IMG/VR virus record: IMGVR_UViG_3300033153_004993
Coordinates: 1-38,930 of that record
Source of the DNA: a virus
Strand: one strand, 5' to 3'
DNA: 38,930 bases
Under the pieces are notes generated by a model. That model ran no database searches. It was not told the origin of the DNA and worked only from the letters and a program-made list of their open reading frames with translations. Shown here piece by piece: positions 13,800 through 22,991 of the stretch. The translations under genes and the position numbers were made by a program. Numbering within the stretch: position 1 is the first letter of the stretch; each line of letters starts with the position of its first letter.

Positions 13800-14900
13800 C
13801 TAAGTGCTTTCTCTCCACCCTGTAGGGGCTTCTGCTGCTGCAAGTGTTTTATGTGCTAATACTACATTAGTTGCTGTAAATCCTACTGTTATTTGAGGAA
13901 CACCAGAACCAACTATATCATCTGGTAAGTCTTGAATTACGACATCATGCAAAGTATAAACTATACTATAATCTGCAGATTGATATAAAGTAATTATTAT
14001 ATCTTTCAAGACAACTCCCTCTGTAGGTGTTGCTGTTCCACTTGCATCGTTATAAAAGTCTTCCCATAAGTCTTGTCCGTTCTCTGTAGCTGTTGTTAAA
14101 TCTATTCTCATAGTTCCAGTAATATTTCTTAATCCAGGAATATATCCTGTTAAGTATCTTGTAGAAGCTACATTATTCAAGTCATACAATGGGTCTATGT
14201 TATTTTCTATAATAAACTCAATCATTCTGACATTATCAAATGCTGCTGCTGCACCTGCATCTCCATACTTTACTTGAACATCTCCCCAAGTGAATGGATA
14301 TTCTGTTGCTTCTACAAGAGTTCCTACTGAAAAAGCAGTTGCCTTCTCTGCCTTATGAACAAGCATCTCGTATGTCCATAAGCACTCTGTTTTTTCTTCT
14401 GCATGGAAAGTTGCTCTATTTACTATGCATCCTGTCAATAAATGAACTGTAGAACCAACATATCCTGCTTCAATAGTCATAGTCATTAAATCATCATCAC
14501 CATATTCATCTGCTGTGTCTGGAACTGTATTTGTATCTGCAGGATCACCAACACCTTCTGTATCTGATGAATCTATTGGCATTTTAAGAAGCCATACACC
14601 CATTGGAGTTGTTTGATTTAAATCTTTAGCTACCCAGAAACTCATATTTGCTGTGCACTCATGATTCTTCTTTATTACTCCTGCTGATACTCTGCTTCTA
14701 CCACCTGCACCAACTCCAACAAAACGATTTGATGTTACATTCTCATTTGGAGTTATATTCATACTTTGTAAATATGCAAGAGTTACTGTAGGTGTTGCTG
14801 CTGTTGATACGTGTGTTTTATCAGAAGATTCTCCCTGAAAGCCTATTTCTATTAATGCAGATTCTCCTTTTATGTAAATTGTGTCTGCCAAATTAATCAC
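13800..14900 (-). CDS. Major tail tube protein
   Basis: This 366-residue beta-rich, Thr/Ala/Gly-rich protein has short helices. It starts INLADTIYIKGESALIEIGF and has segments typical of siphovirus tube proteins (GLRNITGTMRIDLTT, then DLWEDFYN, then a strand pair YSIVYTLHDVVIQDLP and a final QITVGFTATN). It lies between the tail terminator and neck group and the tail chaperone. It is longer than usual (150-250), with an inserted domain around residues 95-200. The start overlaps the upstream gene by 8 bases. Confidence 0.75.
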   Translation of the reverse strand: MINLADTIYIKGESALIEIGFQGESSDKTHVSTAATPTVTLAYLQSMNITPNENVTSNRFVGVGAGGRSRVSAGVIKKNHECTANMSFWVAKDLNQTTPMGVWLLKMPIDSSDTEGVGDPADTNTVPDTADEYGDDDLMTMTIEAGYVGSTVHLLTGCIVNRATFHAEEKTECLWTYEMLVHKAEKATAFSVGTLVEATEYPFTWGDVQVKYGDAGAAAAFDNVRMIEFIIENNIDPLYDLNNVASTRYLTGYIPGLRNITGTMRIDLTTATENGQDLWEDFYNDASGTATPTEGVVLKDIIITLYQSADYSIVYTLHDVVIQDLPDDIVGSGVPQITVGFTATNVVLAHKTLAAAEAPTGWREST

Positions 14901-15114
14901 CCCCTTCCTTTGGTTTTTTATCTTTTGTTTCTTTCTCTTCTACAAATTTACCTTTGAATTCTTTATTGTCATTCATTTTAAGGATTTGTTTGATTTCTTC
15001 TTTTGTTAAACTTGGATATTTGTCTGTGACAACATCACCTTCTCTAACAGATATTCTCCTTTTACTTGATTTAATAATCATAGCATATCTTTGTTTTCCT
15101 ATGTATTTTAACAT
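14893..15114 (-). CDS. Small tail-region protein, 73 aa
   Basis: The ATG at 15114 has GGAGG about 8 bases upstream, while the frame's earlier GTG at 15129 does not, so I take 73 residues (MLKYIGKQRYAMIIKSSKRR...). A small beta-rich N-terminal half (RISVREGDVV) is followed by a helix (SLTKEEIKQILKM) and a charged tail. It is a candidate small tail or head-tail accessory protein. Its end overlaps the start of the tail tube gene. Confidence 0.65.
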   Translation of the reverse strand: MLKYIGKQRYAMIIKSSKRRISVREGDVVTDKYPSLTKEEIKQILKMNDNKEFKGKFVEEKETKDKKPKEGGD

Positions 15115-15128
15115 TTTTATAGCCTCCA

Positions 15129-15944
15129 CTAATTTTGTTTTATTAAACTGAATTCTATCTCTATCTCATGTTTCCATATTCCTTCTTCCTCGTCAAAGTC
15201 CAAAGGTTCTGAACGAACTAACTCATAATCATAAAATAATTGAAGTAAAGCATCTTTATCATAATTGGGTTGAATATAAAATTGACTTCTTAGAGCTTTT
15301 TCTATTTTCTCTGCAATAAAATCAAGTAATCTATTTCCTTCATAGTTATCAGTAACACTCGGAGAGCCTTCGGTTATACTAAGTATTTGTAAATCACCAT
15401 CTTTTCCCCAAGCTAATAAAGTAATTAAACAACTTATTCTTTGTTTCTGTAATTGTGATGATGTTCCTGCTTTTATTCCTTCTATGATTTCTTGTTTAAC
15501 TGCTATCCTCGGATAATCTGTTTTACTCAAATCTTTTCCTTTAGGATAAAATGGAGTTACTTTGCCTGTCATATTAGAACCTTGATAATCTATTATTCTT
15601 TGTTTAAGAAAATTAGTAATATTCATTACAGGTTTATGCTCTTTAAGTGTTACATTGACTGTAGAAGAAGAACCACTCCTTACTACTCTTCCATATCCTG
15701 TCTTATGGTCACTCTTTGCTGTTACATAAATAATATCTCCGTCTGCCTTTCCTGTGAATAATTCTAAGTCTACAGAATAAGCACCATCAGAATCAGTAGT
15801 TAAGGTAGCATAATTAGTAGTATCATTACCATTGTGTTGTTCGTTATCTTGTGTTTTATTTAGAACATAGATAATTATGCCACTACCTATATTAGTAGTC
15901 CCGTCTGCCAAAAATATAGTTCCTGTAAGATTGTGTGCTGCCAT
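15129..15944 (-). CDS. Tail terminator/completion protein with N-terminal Ig-like domain
   Basis: Residues about 1-100 form a transthyretin/carboxypeptidase-regulatory-like beta-sandwich (GTIFLADGTTNIGSGIIIYV, TLTTDSDGAYSVDL). Residues about 105-271 look like a tail-terminator fold (gpU-like): TNFLKQRIIDYQGS, KTDYPRIAVKQE, the long helix LLDFIAEKIEKALRSQFY, and a final strand EIEIEFSLI. Terminators cap the tail tube at its neck end. The Ig-like fusion is unusual and would project from the virion neck. The gene abuts the HK97 gp10-like gene. Confidence 0.65.
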   Translation of the reverse strand: MAAHNLTGTIFLADGTTNIGSGIIIYVLNKTQDNEQHNGNDTTNYATLTTDSDGAYSVDLELFTGKADGDIIYVTAKSDHKTGYGRVVRSGSSSTVNVTLKEHKPVMNITNFLKQRIIDYQGSNMTGKVTPFYPKGKDLSKTDYPRIAVKQEIIEGIKAGTSSQLQKQRISCLITLLAWGKDGDLQILSITEGSPSVTDNYEGNRLLDFIAEKIEKALRSQFYIQPNYDKDALLQLFYDYELVRSEPLDFDEEEGIWKHEIEIEFSLIKQN

Positions 15945-16306
15945 TATTTAATTCTCCCAATTTCTCTAAACAAATGCATTTTTATTTTATTTACAGAATC
16001 TTGAAGGGCAGGAACCATATATGGTCTTCTTCCATGTCTTCTTACATTACCAGGTCTTTCCATAAATATACCATAGTTTACCTTAGGGCTTACAGAAATA
16101 GTCCACCCATCAAATGTCTTTTTAACAGGATTATCTACGCTTATACTCCTTCTAAGTGTTCCAGTATCTACAGGAGAATACATCTTTGCTTTTCTTTCTA
16201 CTTCTAAAGCTCCTTTCTTCATACCTATTTTAATAGCTTGATTAACTTTCTCTGGATACATTTTCATCTTTTTTACATTAATCCGAACTATGATATTTTT
16301 AGCCAT
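15944..16306 (-). CDS. HK97 gp10-like neck/tail completion protein
   Basis: This 120-residue protein shows the family pattern: a helix with ALEVERKAKMYSPVDTGTLR at about residues 33-52, SISVDNP, then NYGIFMERP and GRRPYMVPALQDS near the end. HK97 gp10 family proteins sit in the head-tail connection. It overlaps the upstream neck gene by 8 bases and ends against the terminator gene start. Confidence 0.85.
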   Translation of the reverse strand: MAKNIIVRINVKKMKMYPEKVNQAIKIGMKKGALEVERKAKMYSPVDTGTLRRSISVDNPVKKTFDGWTISVSPKVNYGIFMERPGNVRRHGRRPYMVPALQDSVNKIKMHLFREIGRIK

Positions 16307-16973
16307 TTACTCTCACAAGTCGTGCCTCATAGTGTGTTTTATCAGTCCCATAATAATATAATCTTGGCTTGTCCGCTATTTTCCACCATTGACTATTAAT
16401 TTGTATTAAATCATTCTTTTGAACAACATCTTTTGATTTAAATAAACCTAATGCTTCACCTGAATTTACTACTCCCCACTCAAATAATCTTTCTTCATCA
16501 TTTATTATTTGAAAACTCATAGTAATTGTATCGTCGGTAGCAGGATTTGTTTCAGATTCAACAGAATAATAATCAGTCTCGTAAGTTCTTGTTTGCCTTC
16601 TAAGAGTTACTGACATTCCTATTGTGTTTATTACATACCAAAAACCAAATACTGCTTTACTAACTAACCATAAATCTATTCCTGTTTGAATTTCTGCAGA
16701 AGTATCGACGGTAACAGTTTCAGTATCTTTTCCAGTAGACCCAGAAACTTCTATCTTTAAACTATCTCCATTGCCATAATCATTAATCCATTTAGCATCT
16801 GCCATATTAACAGACCATTCTCCTTGAGCATTTGTAGTAAGTGAAGAAATATTAGAACCATCAAGACTTTCACTTCGAGTAACATTAGTAACAGTAACAT
16901 TCAAATCAGAGATAACAGTTGTTCCATCTCCTAAATAACATATCCCCTCGAGGGTATGTGTAATTCTTGGCAC
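16299..16973 (-). CDS. Head-closure (stopper) protein with N-terminal Ig-like domain
   Basis: I take the GTG at 16973, which has GGAGGTG at ideal spacing; the longer frame to 17006 would need TTG. Residues about 1-105 are an Ig/transthyretin-like domain (GICYLGDGTTVISDLNVTVT, SLTTNAQGEWSVNM). Residues about 120-224 match small stopper proteins: a strand-rich barrel with VTLRRQTRTYETDY, LFKSKDVVQKNDLI, then WWKIADKPRLYYYG and YEARLVRV. Stoppers seal the portal channel and connect to the tail. An Ig-like fusion at this position is unusual. Confidence 0.7.
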   Translation of the reverse strand: MPRITHTLEGICYLGDGTTVISDLNVTVTNVTRSESLDGSNISSLTTNAQGEWSVNMADAKWINDYGNGDSLKIEVSGSTGKDTETVTVDTSAEIQTGIDLWLVSKAVFGFWYVINTIGMSVTLRRQTRTYETDYYSVESETNPATDDTITMSFQIINDEERLFEWGVVNSGEALGLFKSKDVVQKNDLIQINSQWWKIADKPRLYYYGTDKTHYEARLVRVNG

Positions 16974-17019
16974 GTTATCACCTCCATAGGTTTGTGCAGG
17001 ACTCAACCAGTCAGAGTCC

Positions 17020-17721
17020 TTATATTATTCTTGTATTAGACCTCGACTTGCTTAATCCATAAGCTTTTTTGTGAGCCTCTAATTGTTCTTTTAATTGTTT
17101 TAATTGTGAATTATAATTTACTTGAAACTCTCCTGTTGAGAAGGATATTGACCCTCCTGTTCCACTCTTTACGTCGTCGAATGTTCCTCCAGAGGCATAG
17201 GATATTCCTTTTATAGCAGCTATTAATGCAATATACTTTTTATATTTTTCTATCATATCAGTCATAGGAGAATAAACTAATCCACCTGTTCCTGTAAATT
17301 TAAGATTCTCATATCCATTAGATTGTAATTTATAATTAAATCTTATTGCGTTTCTTATTAAATCAATAGTATAATCTTTTTCCTGTCCTTCGTCTTGCTC
17401 TTCCCAATCTCCTGTGTCCATTGTTTTATAACTTAAAGAAGTAATAGTAAGTAAGGGAAGATAAATGCCAGAAACCTTATCTTTAAAATCATTTAAATAA
17501 AGTATTGTTTTATTGTTTCCAACATAGAGGTCTTTAGTATTGAAAGTAATATCTGTCATAGCTGTCGCTGATGTTACAAAATCTATTTTTAAAGCAGACT
17601 GAACTTCATAAAAAGCTTCTTTAAGGTGTTGATCTAAAATAGTATTATCAATGTCAGTAGCACTCAGATTATTTAAATTACGAACCTCTACATATAATGG
17701 ACCAAATTCTCCGTCTGTCAT
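17020..17721 (-). CDS. Head-tail adaptor protein
   Basis: This 233-residue protein has the adaptor (gp6/gp15/YqbG-like) plan: helical N-terminus (LSATDIDNTILDQHLKEAFY), a beta-rich middle, and C-terminal helices with DMIEKYKKYIALIAAIKGIS, followed by a Gly/Ser-rich loop and helix QLKQLKEQLEAHKKAYGL. Adaptors bind under the portal in the neck. It lies between a membrane-anchored secreted protein and the stopper. The upstream gene ends 8 bases before it. Confidence 0.65.
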   Translation of the reverse strand: MTDGEFGPLYVEVRNLNNLSATDIDNTILDQHLKEAFYEVQSALKIDFVTSATAMTDITFNTKDLYVGNNKTILYLNDFKDKVSGIYLPLLTITSLSYKTMDTGDWEEQDEGQEKDYTIDLIRNAIRFNYKLQSNGYENLKFTGTGGLVYSPMTDMIEKYKKYIALIAAIKGISYASGGTFDDVKSGTGGSISFSTGEFQVNYNSQLKQLKEQLEAHKKAYGLSKSRSNTRII

Positions 17722-17729
17722 TTTTCATT

Positions 17730-18593
17730 CTATTCTTTCTTCTTAAATATATAATATCCTATTGCTGAAATAACTGCTATTAAACTTAATGTAATCCATA
17801 ACCAATTTCTTTTTACTGGTTCTGGTATTGGTGGCTCTGGTAATTTATCATCATCCTTTTCTTCTGGTTTGTCGTCAGGTAAATCATCTGGAGTGTCTTT
17901 CTTATCTTCTGGAGTAATTACACCTTCTCTATTCGGTGTGCTACCACTATCTCCACCACTACTTCCATCTGGTGTACTTGGAACACTTGATGAAAATGAT
18001 AAATCTAAAACATTAGTATCTCCACTTACTATAAATAAACTTGAGAATGAACTAAAAGAAATACTCACTTCGTCACCAGTATCATAAGCAAAGTCAATCA
18101 TATTAAATTGAAATCCGTCGCTGTCTAATTCATAATCTTTTGTAATCCCTGTTGTAATATCTTTTACAGTAATGATTCCACTTGTTTGAAGAACACCATC
18201 TATTTTTATTATTCCGTATACAGGATGTGTTACTTTAGTTCCAGTATAAAGAGGTGCATTCATTTCTATCCATTTATCAAATCCCTCTACTGTAAATGTT
18301 TGTGTATCTTCTTTACATCTTGTATCTGCTATGCAATAAGTAACATCGAAAGAACTACCTAATGAAGGATCTAAGTCTTTTAAATTAATCATCCATCTTC
18401 CTGTATCTTTATGAGATATTTGATTTACAGATACTCCATTCTCTGCAGTTATCTTTACTTGCATATTAGATGCTATTCCACCATTAATCTTCTGTGTTCC
18501 TACAACCATATAAGGACTTGATGGTGATGCAGCGACGACTATTGACATACAAAATATAATAAAAAAAGTCCAAAGTATTAATTTATTTCTCAT
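17730..18593 (-). CDS. Secreted, C-terminally membrane-anchored Ig-like protein
   Basis: I chose the ATG at 18593 because GGAGAG lies 6 bases upstream, giving 287 residues. It has a Sec signal peptide (about residues 1-22, LILWTFFIIFCMSIVVAA), two Ig-like domains (about 30-110 and 115-195), a Ser/Gly then Asp/Glu/Lys/Pro-rich linker (about 200-258), and a C-terminal membrane span (WLWITLSLIAVISAIGYYIF) with a KKKE end. Topology predicts an extracellular protein tethered to the host membrane. It lies inside the virion gene block, between a large secreted protein and the neck adaptor. Function unknown. Confidence 0.7.
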   Translation of the reverse strand: MRNKLILWTFFIIFCMSIVVAASPSSPYMVVGTQKINGGIASNMQVKITAENGVSVNQISHKDTGRWMINLKDLDPSLGSSFDVTYCIADTRCKEDTQTFTVEGFDKWIEMNAPLYTGTKVTHPVYGIIKIDGVLQTSGIITVKDITTGITKDYELDSDGFQFNMIDFAYDTGDEVSISFSSFSSLFIVSGDTNVLDLSFSSSVPSTPDGSSGGDSGSTPNREGVITPEDKKDTPDDLPDDKPEEKDDDKLPEPPIPEPVKRNWLWITLSLIAVISAIGYYIFKKKE

Positions 18594-18604
18594 TTCTATC
18601 TCTC

Positions 18605-20674
18605 CTATATTACTCCACCTGTCATACAAGTAAGGTTTTCATAATTGAATGTTGTACAGAATCCTGTTTCTCTTGCAAAGGTCCAGTTAAGTCCTCTATC
18701 TTGTAACATCCATACTCCCCATCCTGCATCTATTGTTGAGTTGATGTTTCTTGTTCTATTTGTTATTTGGTCAAGATAGCTATGGGTTGTGTAGTTTTGC
18801 CATGAAAAGATAGTTACATTGTCTAAGAATGGTGCATCATCTAAAAGACTTGTTAAATTCTCTGGTGTTCTTGATTGTAATAATCCTACTAAATTCCATC
18901 CTGTGTCTGATGTAGTATTCATATCTAAACCTATTAATGTACCATTAGAATCACTACCTATTCCTGTTTCTCCACCTCTATCCCATGTTGTATCAAAGGA
19001 CATCTGTATTCCTACGCCATCTCCTCTATAAAATGTATAATTCTCTCCAAGTTCTGGTGCATCTCTTGCATAAGTTGAGAATGTTCCATTAGGTAACCAA
19101 GTATGTACATAAGAGGCATTTAATTCTTCTGCAAATGTAGATGAGTTAGTTACACTCTTTAAGACACCTATCCATGTAGTTCCTGTTTTCAATGCCCATG
19201 GCTGTCTATAAGTTATAGCTGTTGATTGATTATAACAAAAGTTTCTTGCATCACAAGCTGTATAGTTCCAGTAATACAAATCATTAGTTTCTAATCCATC
19301 GAATGTAAATGTATGTTCTGTTGCTAATGCAGATGACTCTTGTACTACATTTACAAAGGAACTATCTGTAGCAAAACTCAACTCCACATCTGTTGGTTCA
19401 TTGGTGATTATTGTAATATTCACAGTGTCGTGAGTATTTGGTAATGATGTATTTTCAGCAAGAGTAATGGTAGGAATAGACCTATCTACTTCTATTGTTA
19501 TATTCTCACTAACACCGCATAATCCTGCAGTATTACATCCTTGAACATAGAATTGAATAAATCCACTACCATCTCCACTTGTGATTGTTCCAGTTCGGTT
19601 GTCTAATTGATTAGTTAAGGTAATTAAACTATTAATTTGTTCTCCAGATAAAGAAACAGTATCATTTACTATCTCTAATTCTATAAGTCCTAAGTCATCA
19701 ATATAATCACTTTGATTCCAGAATAGTGTTGCATTCTTTAAAGTAGATGTATCTGTTACTGTGAAATTTATTGGTATTATACCATCGTCATCAATAGAAC
19801 CATTTATAGGAGTATGTACTTCTACAGTAGGTATAGATGTGTTTGCAGCTTCGAATACTATATTTATTGTTCTGTTTTCAGAGTAAGTACAATTACCTAA
19901 AACACTTGAAGCATTATTACAAACATAGGCAAACCAATGAATTACTGAATTTTCTGTTATGCTTTCTTCACCGTTTAAATCTGAATTCAAATCAAATACT
20001 TCGGTATCAGAAGTTCCAGTTAATGTTTTAGAAGCATTTTCTACTAATACAATATCTGCTATTGTAAAATTACTATCTGCATAATATGTTTGTGTAGTTA
20101 CATTCCAAAAGATAGTTGCATTAGAAAGACCTATTGAGTCTGTTCCTTTAACTGAAAAAGTAAAGTTACCTACATTAAAACTTTCTCCATCTGCTGGACT
20201 AATTAAAGTAACAGTCGGTGGTGTTCTACCTTCTTCTGGTATATCTTCATAATAAACAGTCATATTATTGCTTTCCCAACATTCTGAATTATTATTACAA
20301 ACATAAGCATACCAATGTAACCACATACCTGCTGTTTCTATTTGATATTGGTCGTCGGGACTTAATGTAAAGTTATTTGCTTGGCTTACAAATGTATCTG
20401 CTGTTGTATCATTAGTTACATTTTCAGTCCAAATTAATCCTGCTGTTGATGGACTATTGGATTCATTCACAAATATTGTTATGTTATCTAATGTATTAAA
20501 AGAATCATTTGATGTAAATACTTGGAATCCTCTTTCAAGTAATCCGTCACTATCCTCTGATTGATCTATTGGATATTCTGGTTCTACACCTGGAACCCCT
20601 GCATAAACTAAACCTGCACTTAATAAAAAAACAACTGAAAAGATGATTAAAATTATTTTATTTTTCTTTCTCAT
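18605..20674 (-). CDS. Large secreted Ig-repeat glycoprotein, 689 aa
   Basis: It has a signal peptide (MRKKNKIILIIFSVVFLLSA...YA), then a series of Ig-like domains with the signature PPTVTLISPADGESF at about residue 150, IPTVEVHTPINGS at about 285 and IPTITLAENTSLP at about 400. Such domains are common in surface proteins of DPANN archaea. I count about 40 N-x-S/T sequons by eye, so heavy N-glycosylation is likely if secreted. The last 200 residues form a separate Trp-rich domain. No membrane anchor is visible. It lies between the capsid-side protein at 20676 and the anchored protein at 17730. Confidence 0.7.
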   Translation of the reverse strand: MRKKNKIILIIFSVVFLLSAGLVYAGVPGVEPEYPIDQSEDSDGLLERGFQVFTSNDSFNTLDNITIFVNESNSPSTAGLIWTENVTNDTTADTFVSQANNFTLSPDDQYQIETAGMWLHWYAYVCNNNSECWESNNMTVYYEDIPEEGRTPPTVTLISPADGESFNVGNFTFSVKGTDSIGLSNATIFWNVTTQTYYADSNFTIADIVLVENASKTLTGTSDTEVFDLNSDLNGEESITENSVIHWFAYVCNNASSVLGNCTYSENRTINIVFEAANTSIPTVEVHTPINGSIDDDGIIPINFTVTDTSTLKNATLFWNQSDYIDDLGLIELEIVNDTVSLSGEQINSLITLTNQLDNRTGTITSGDGSGFIQFYVQGCNTAGLCGVSENITIEVDRSIPTITLAENTSLPNTHDTVNITIITNEPTDVELSFATDSSFVNVVQESSALATEHTFTFDGLETNDLYYWNYTACDARNFCYNQSTAITYRQPWALKTGTTWIGVLKSVTNSSTFAEELNASYVHTWLPNGTFSTYARDAPELGENYTFYRGDGVGIQMSFDTTWDRGGETGIGSDSNGTLIGLDMNTTSDTGWNLVGLLQSRTPENLTSLLDDAPFLDNVTIFSWQNYTTHSYLDQITNRTRNINSTIDAGWGVWMLQDRGLNWTFARETGFCTTFNYENLTCMTGGVI

Positions 20675-20675
20675 T

Positions 20676-21431
20676 TTAGCTATATTCCTCCCTGATTATA
20701 TAACCTCTGATGGCAACAGAAGCATTGTCTGTTGTTCCACCTTTTATTGCAATTACTAAACTCTTTGCTAAGCTTGAATCATATCGAACTGGCAAAGGTA
20801 ATGCGAATGGTATGTGCTCTGATGGTCCTGCACCTTTTGTTCTTACGAATTGTGAAAATATATCTGTGCTTGTAGCTCCTGTTCCTTCTACTTCGTTGTT
20901 AGTTCTTAATTGAACCCATACATTATCAGTAGTACCATCAATACTCATCATAATATCTGTAACATAAGCAACATGTCCTTCTGGTATATCTAAAACAGCG
21001 TCTGCTCCTGACTGTTCTACAAAGGAACCAGTAAGGGTATAATCATTAACATATCTTGTAAAAGACTTTCTATATGCAGCCATTCCTTGTAAGTGAGTTA
21101 CATTCTGTAAATCATGTTTATCAAATTTAGTTCCTGTTGGAAGTCTTGCAGTTACTTTAAGATTAACTATCTCTGCATCCTGACCTGTGTAAGTAACAGT
21201 TTGAGAATTAGTATCATAACTATTTGCAGTGACTATTACATCTATCTTATCACCCTCTGTAAGAGCACCAGGATAAGCTTGAAGATTCTTAGAAAACTCT
21301 CCTCCAGAAGTAGTTGTATCAATTAAATCTTCGTGGGTTGTATTATTGTGAAAAGTCACAGTCATACTTTGTATTCCTACACCTTCGTAGTCTTTTATTT
21401 TCCCACTGATTACACATGAATTGTTAACCAT
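20676..21431 (-). CDS. Capsid-region structural protein with Ig-like domain
   Basis: Residues about 1-95 are an Ig/carboxypeptidase-regulatory-like domain (GKIKDYEGVGIQSMTVTFHN, TTSGGEFSKNL). The rest (about 100-251) is beta-rich (VLDIPEGHVAYVTDIMMSID, then VWVQLRTNN and LVIAIKGGTT), as in phage head-decoration or fibre-like proteins. It has no signal peptide, unlike its downstream neighbour. Position right after the capsid gene and a small protein favours a decoration protein, but this is inferred. Confidence 0.55.
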   Translation of the reverse strand: MVNNSCVISGKIKDYEGVGIQSMTVTFHNNTTHEDLIDTTTSGGEFSKNLQAYPGALTEGDKIDVIVTANSYDTNSQTVTYTGQDAEIVNLKVTARLPTGTKFDKHDLQNVTHLQGMAAYRKSFTRYVNDYTLTGSFVEQSGADAVLDIPEGHVAYVTDIMMSIDGTTDNVWVQLRTNNEVEGTGATSTDIFSQFVRTKGAGPSEHIPFALPLPVRYDSSLAKSLVIAIKGGTTDNASVAIRGYIIREEYS

Positions 21432-21435
21432 CTAT

Positions 21436-21831
21436 TTATTTCTCCTTCTCTTTCTTAGGTTTCTCTTCTTTCTTTGGTTCTTTTGCAGTTTCAAATGCGT
21501 CTTTATATGATTCATTTAAGAATTTTAAAGCATCATCTGAAACTTGTACTGATTTTCCTCTCATAAGAGTTATTCTACCAAGTCTTTGTGGAAGAGTAAT
21601 ACCTTTATTTTTAAAATTTGGTTTTAATCTAATCCAATTTACCATTCTAACACCTCCAGTGTTTGTTTTACATTGTGAGTATAAATACTGCAATATGTCT
21701 TGTCTGTTTTTTGTCGTCTTTTCATAGGTTATTAAATCCTTTATTATTTCTTGCTCAAAGTTATCTTTTTTGAGATTCTTTAATATTGTTTTTGTGTTTC
21801 TTTCCAGATAATCATTTATCCATTTTTTCAT
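21436..21831 (-). CDS. Small head-region protein, possible dual start
   Basis: The full frame is 131 residues: a helical basic N-terminal part (NDYLERNTKTILKNLKKDNF) then a second part beginning MVNWIRLKPNFKNKGITLPQ and ending in an acidic/basic tail (EPKKEEKPKKEKEK). The upstream ATG (21831) has no ribosome site and follows a T-rich terminator. An internal in-frame ATG at 21645 has GGAGGTG at ideal spacing and would give a 69-residue protein. The internal start is probably the main one; a longer form is possible. Confidence 0.6.
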   Translation of the reverse strand: MKKWINDYLERNTKTILKNLKKDNFEQEIIKDLITYEKTTKNRQDILQYLYSQCKTNTGGVRMVNWIRLKPNFKNKGITLPQRLGRITLMRGKSVQVSDDALKFLNESYKDAFETAKEPKKEEKPKKEKEK

Positions 21832-21850
21832 AATAAAAAAAATAAAAAAG
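21832..21850 (-). terminator. T-rich terminator after the capsid gene
   Basis: The minus-strand transcript reads a run of nearly all T (TTTTTTATTTTTTTTATT) right after the capsid stop codon. Archaeal polymerase stops at such T tracts without needing a hairpin. It would cut down transcription of the genes after the capsid gene. Confidence 0.6.
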
Positions 21851-22990
21851 TTATGCAGTGACGTTGTAGATTCTTACTACTGCATCTGGATATGCCAAGT
21901 TAAATGCTATGTCTTCTATTGCAAAGAAGTGAACTCTATCAAATTGCTCAAATGGTTTCCTTACAATTCTAAATGTTCTATCCATCCTACTTGGTACTCC
22001 TATCATTGGTGAATCTCTATACACTGCTAATGCCTCTGTATATGAGTTAGTTGCTGTTGAGCTACTTCTTATACCACCTGCATTTGTAAGTGTATCGTCT
22101 TGAGTATTTGGCATCTTATTTGTAACAACAACTGCTGAACCATATAATAATCCAACTTGTCCAGAAATGATAGTTGCATTAGGATATTTTTCCATAGTTT
22201 CAAATTGTTCAAATCCTATGATTGCTGTTCTCATATCAGTAGATACAATCCAGATAACTTCTTTAGGGTCAGTTCCATATTTACCTAAATTCTTCAATGC
22301 TGCTCTAAAGTCTGCTGTGCTTATTGCATCTGAACCACCATTAACTATAGTTCCTGTTGCTGAGTTTCTTAAACCATTAAATACAATTAACCATTCATTG
22401 TTAGTTGCACCATATCCATGTGGATGGTCTGTTGAGTTATATGCGTTGTTGATATTAGATGAGCTTGTATCAGTATCACCGTTAACTATAGCGTCTTCTT
22501 CAACTTCAACCATTCTCTTTTGAATTTGATTTCTTACATACTGTTCAGCTTGTGGACTTATGTTGTAAGCCAACCATTTTTCTTGAACTTGCATGTTAGT
22601 TGCCAAAGTCTTTAAAGTAAGAGTTACATTGCTTGTTGCTAATGTTCCTTCTGTTATAGGTACTGCTGTGTTAAGAGGGTCAGTGATTTCTGCACTTAGA
22701 TGGTCTACTTCGTAAGTATCGTCGAACTTTGGAACATCTAATGTTATTGAATCCATTGTCCATGTTTGGAATGTTTGTCTTGCCCATGATTTCTCAAAAA
22801 CAAAATCTATAATCTTTGCAGATGTAGGACTTGGAATAAACTCTGAACCTGATGCTGCTGTTCCTGATGTCAGTGCTTTAGCAAAGAAGTTATTTTTACT
22901 TATATCTCCACCCTTAGCAAATTCTTTTAAGTCTTGATAATATTCATAACCCACTGGTGCAGGTATATCGTTTCCTAATTTGTATGTCAT
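21851..22990 (-). CDS. Major capsid protein (HK97 fold)
   Basis: This 379-residue protein has the HK97 layout: an N-terminal arm (about 1-90) with ALTSGTAASGSEFIPSPTSA, an E-loop-like strand pair, a spine helix with AEQYVRNQIQKRMVEVEEDA, a P-domain, and an A-domain ending in RVHFFAIEDIAFNLAYPDAV. It lies directly downstream of the prohead protease, as in HK97-type phages. The N-terminal part may be trimmed by the protease. A T-rich terminator follows. Spacing of 1 base to the protease gene indicates coupled translation. Confidence 0.9.
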   Translation of the reverse strand: MTYKLGNDIPAPVGYEYYQDLKEFAKGGDISKNNFFAKALTSGTAASGSEFIPSPTSAKIIDFVFEKSWARQTFQTWTMDSITLDVPKFDDTYEVDHLSAEITDPLNTAVPITEGTLATSNVTLTLKTLATNMQVQEKWLAYNISPQAEQYVRNQIQKRMVEVEEDAIVNGDTDTSSSNINNAYNSTDHPHGYGATNNEWLIVFNGLRNSATGTIVNGGSDAISTADFRAALKNLGKYGTDPKEVIWIVSTDMRTAIIGFEQFETMEKYPNATIISGQVGLLYGSAVVVTNKMPNTQDDTLTNAGGIRSSSTATNSYTEALAVYRDSPMIGVPSRMDRTFRIVRKPFEQFDRVHFFAIEDIAFNLAYPDAVVRIYNVTA

Positions 22991-22991
22991 T

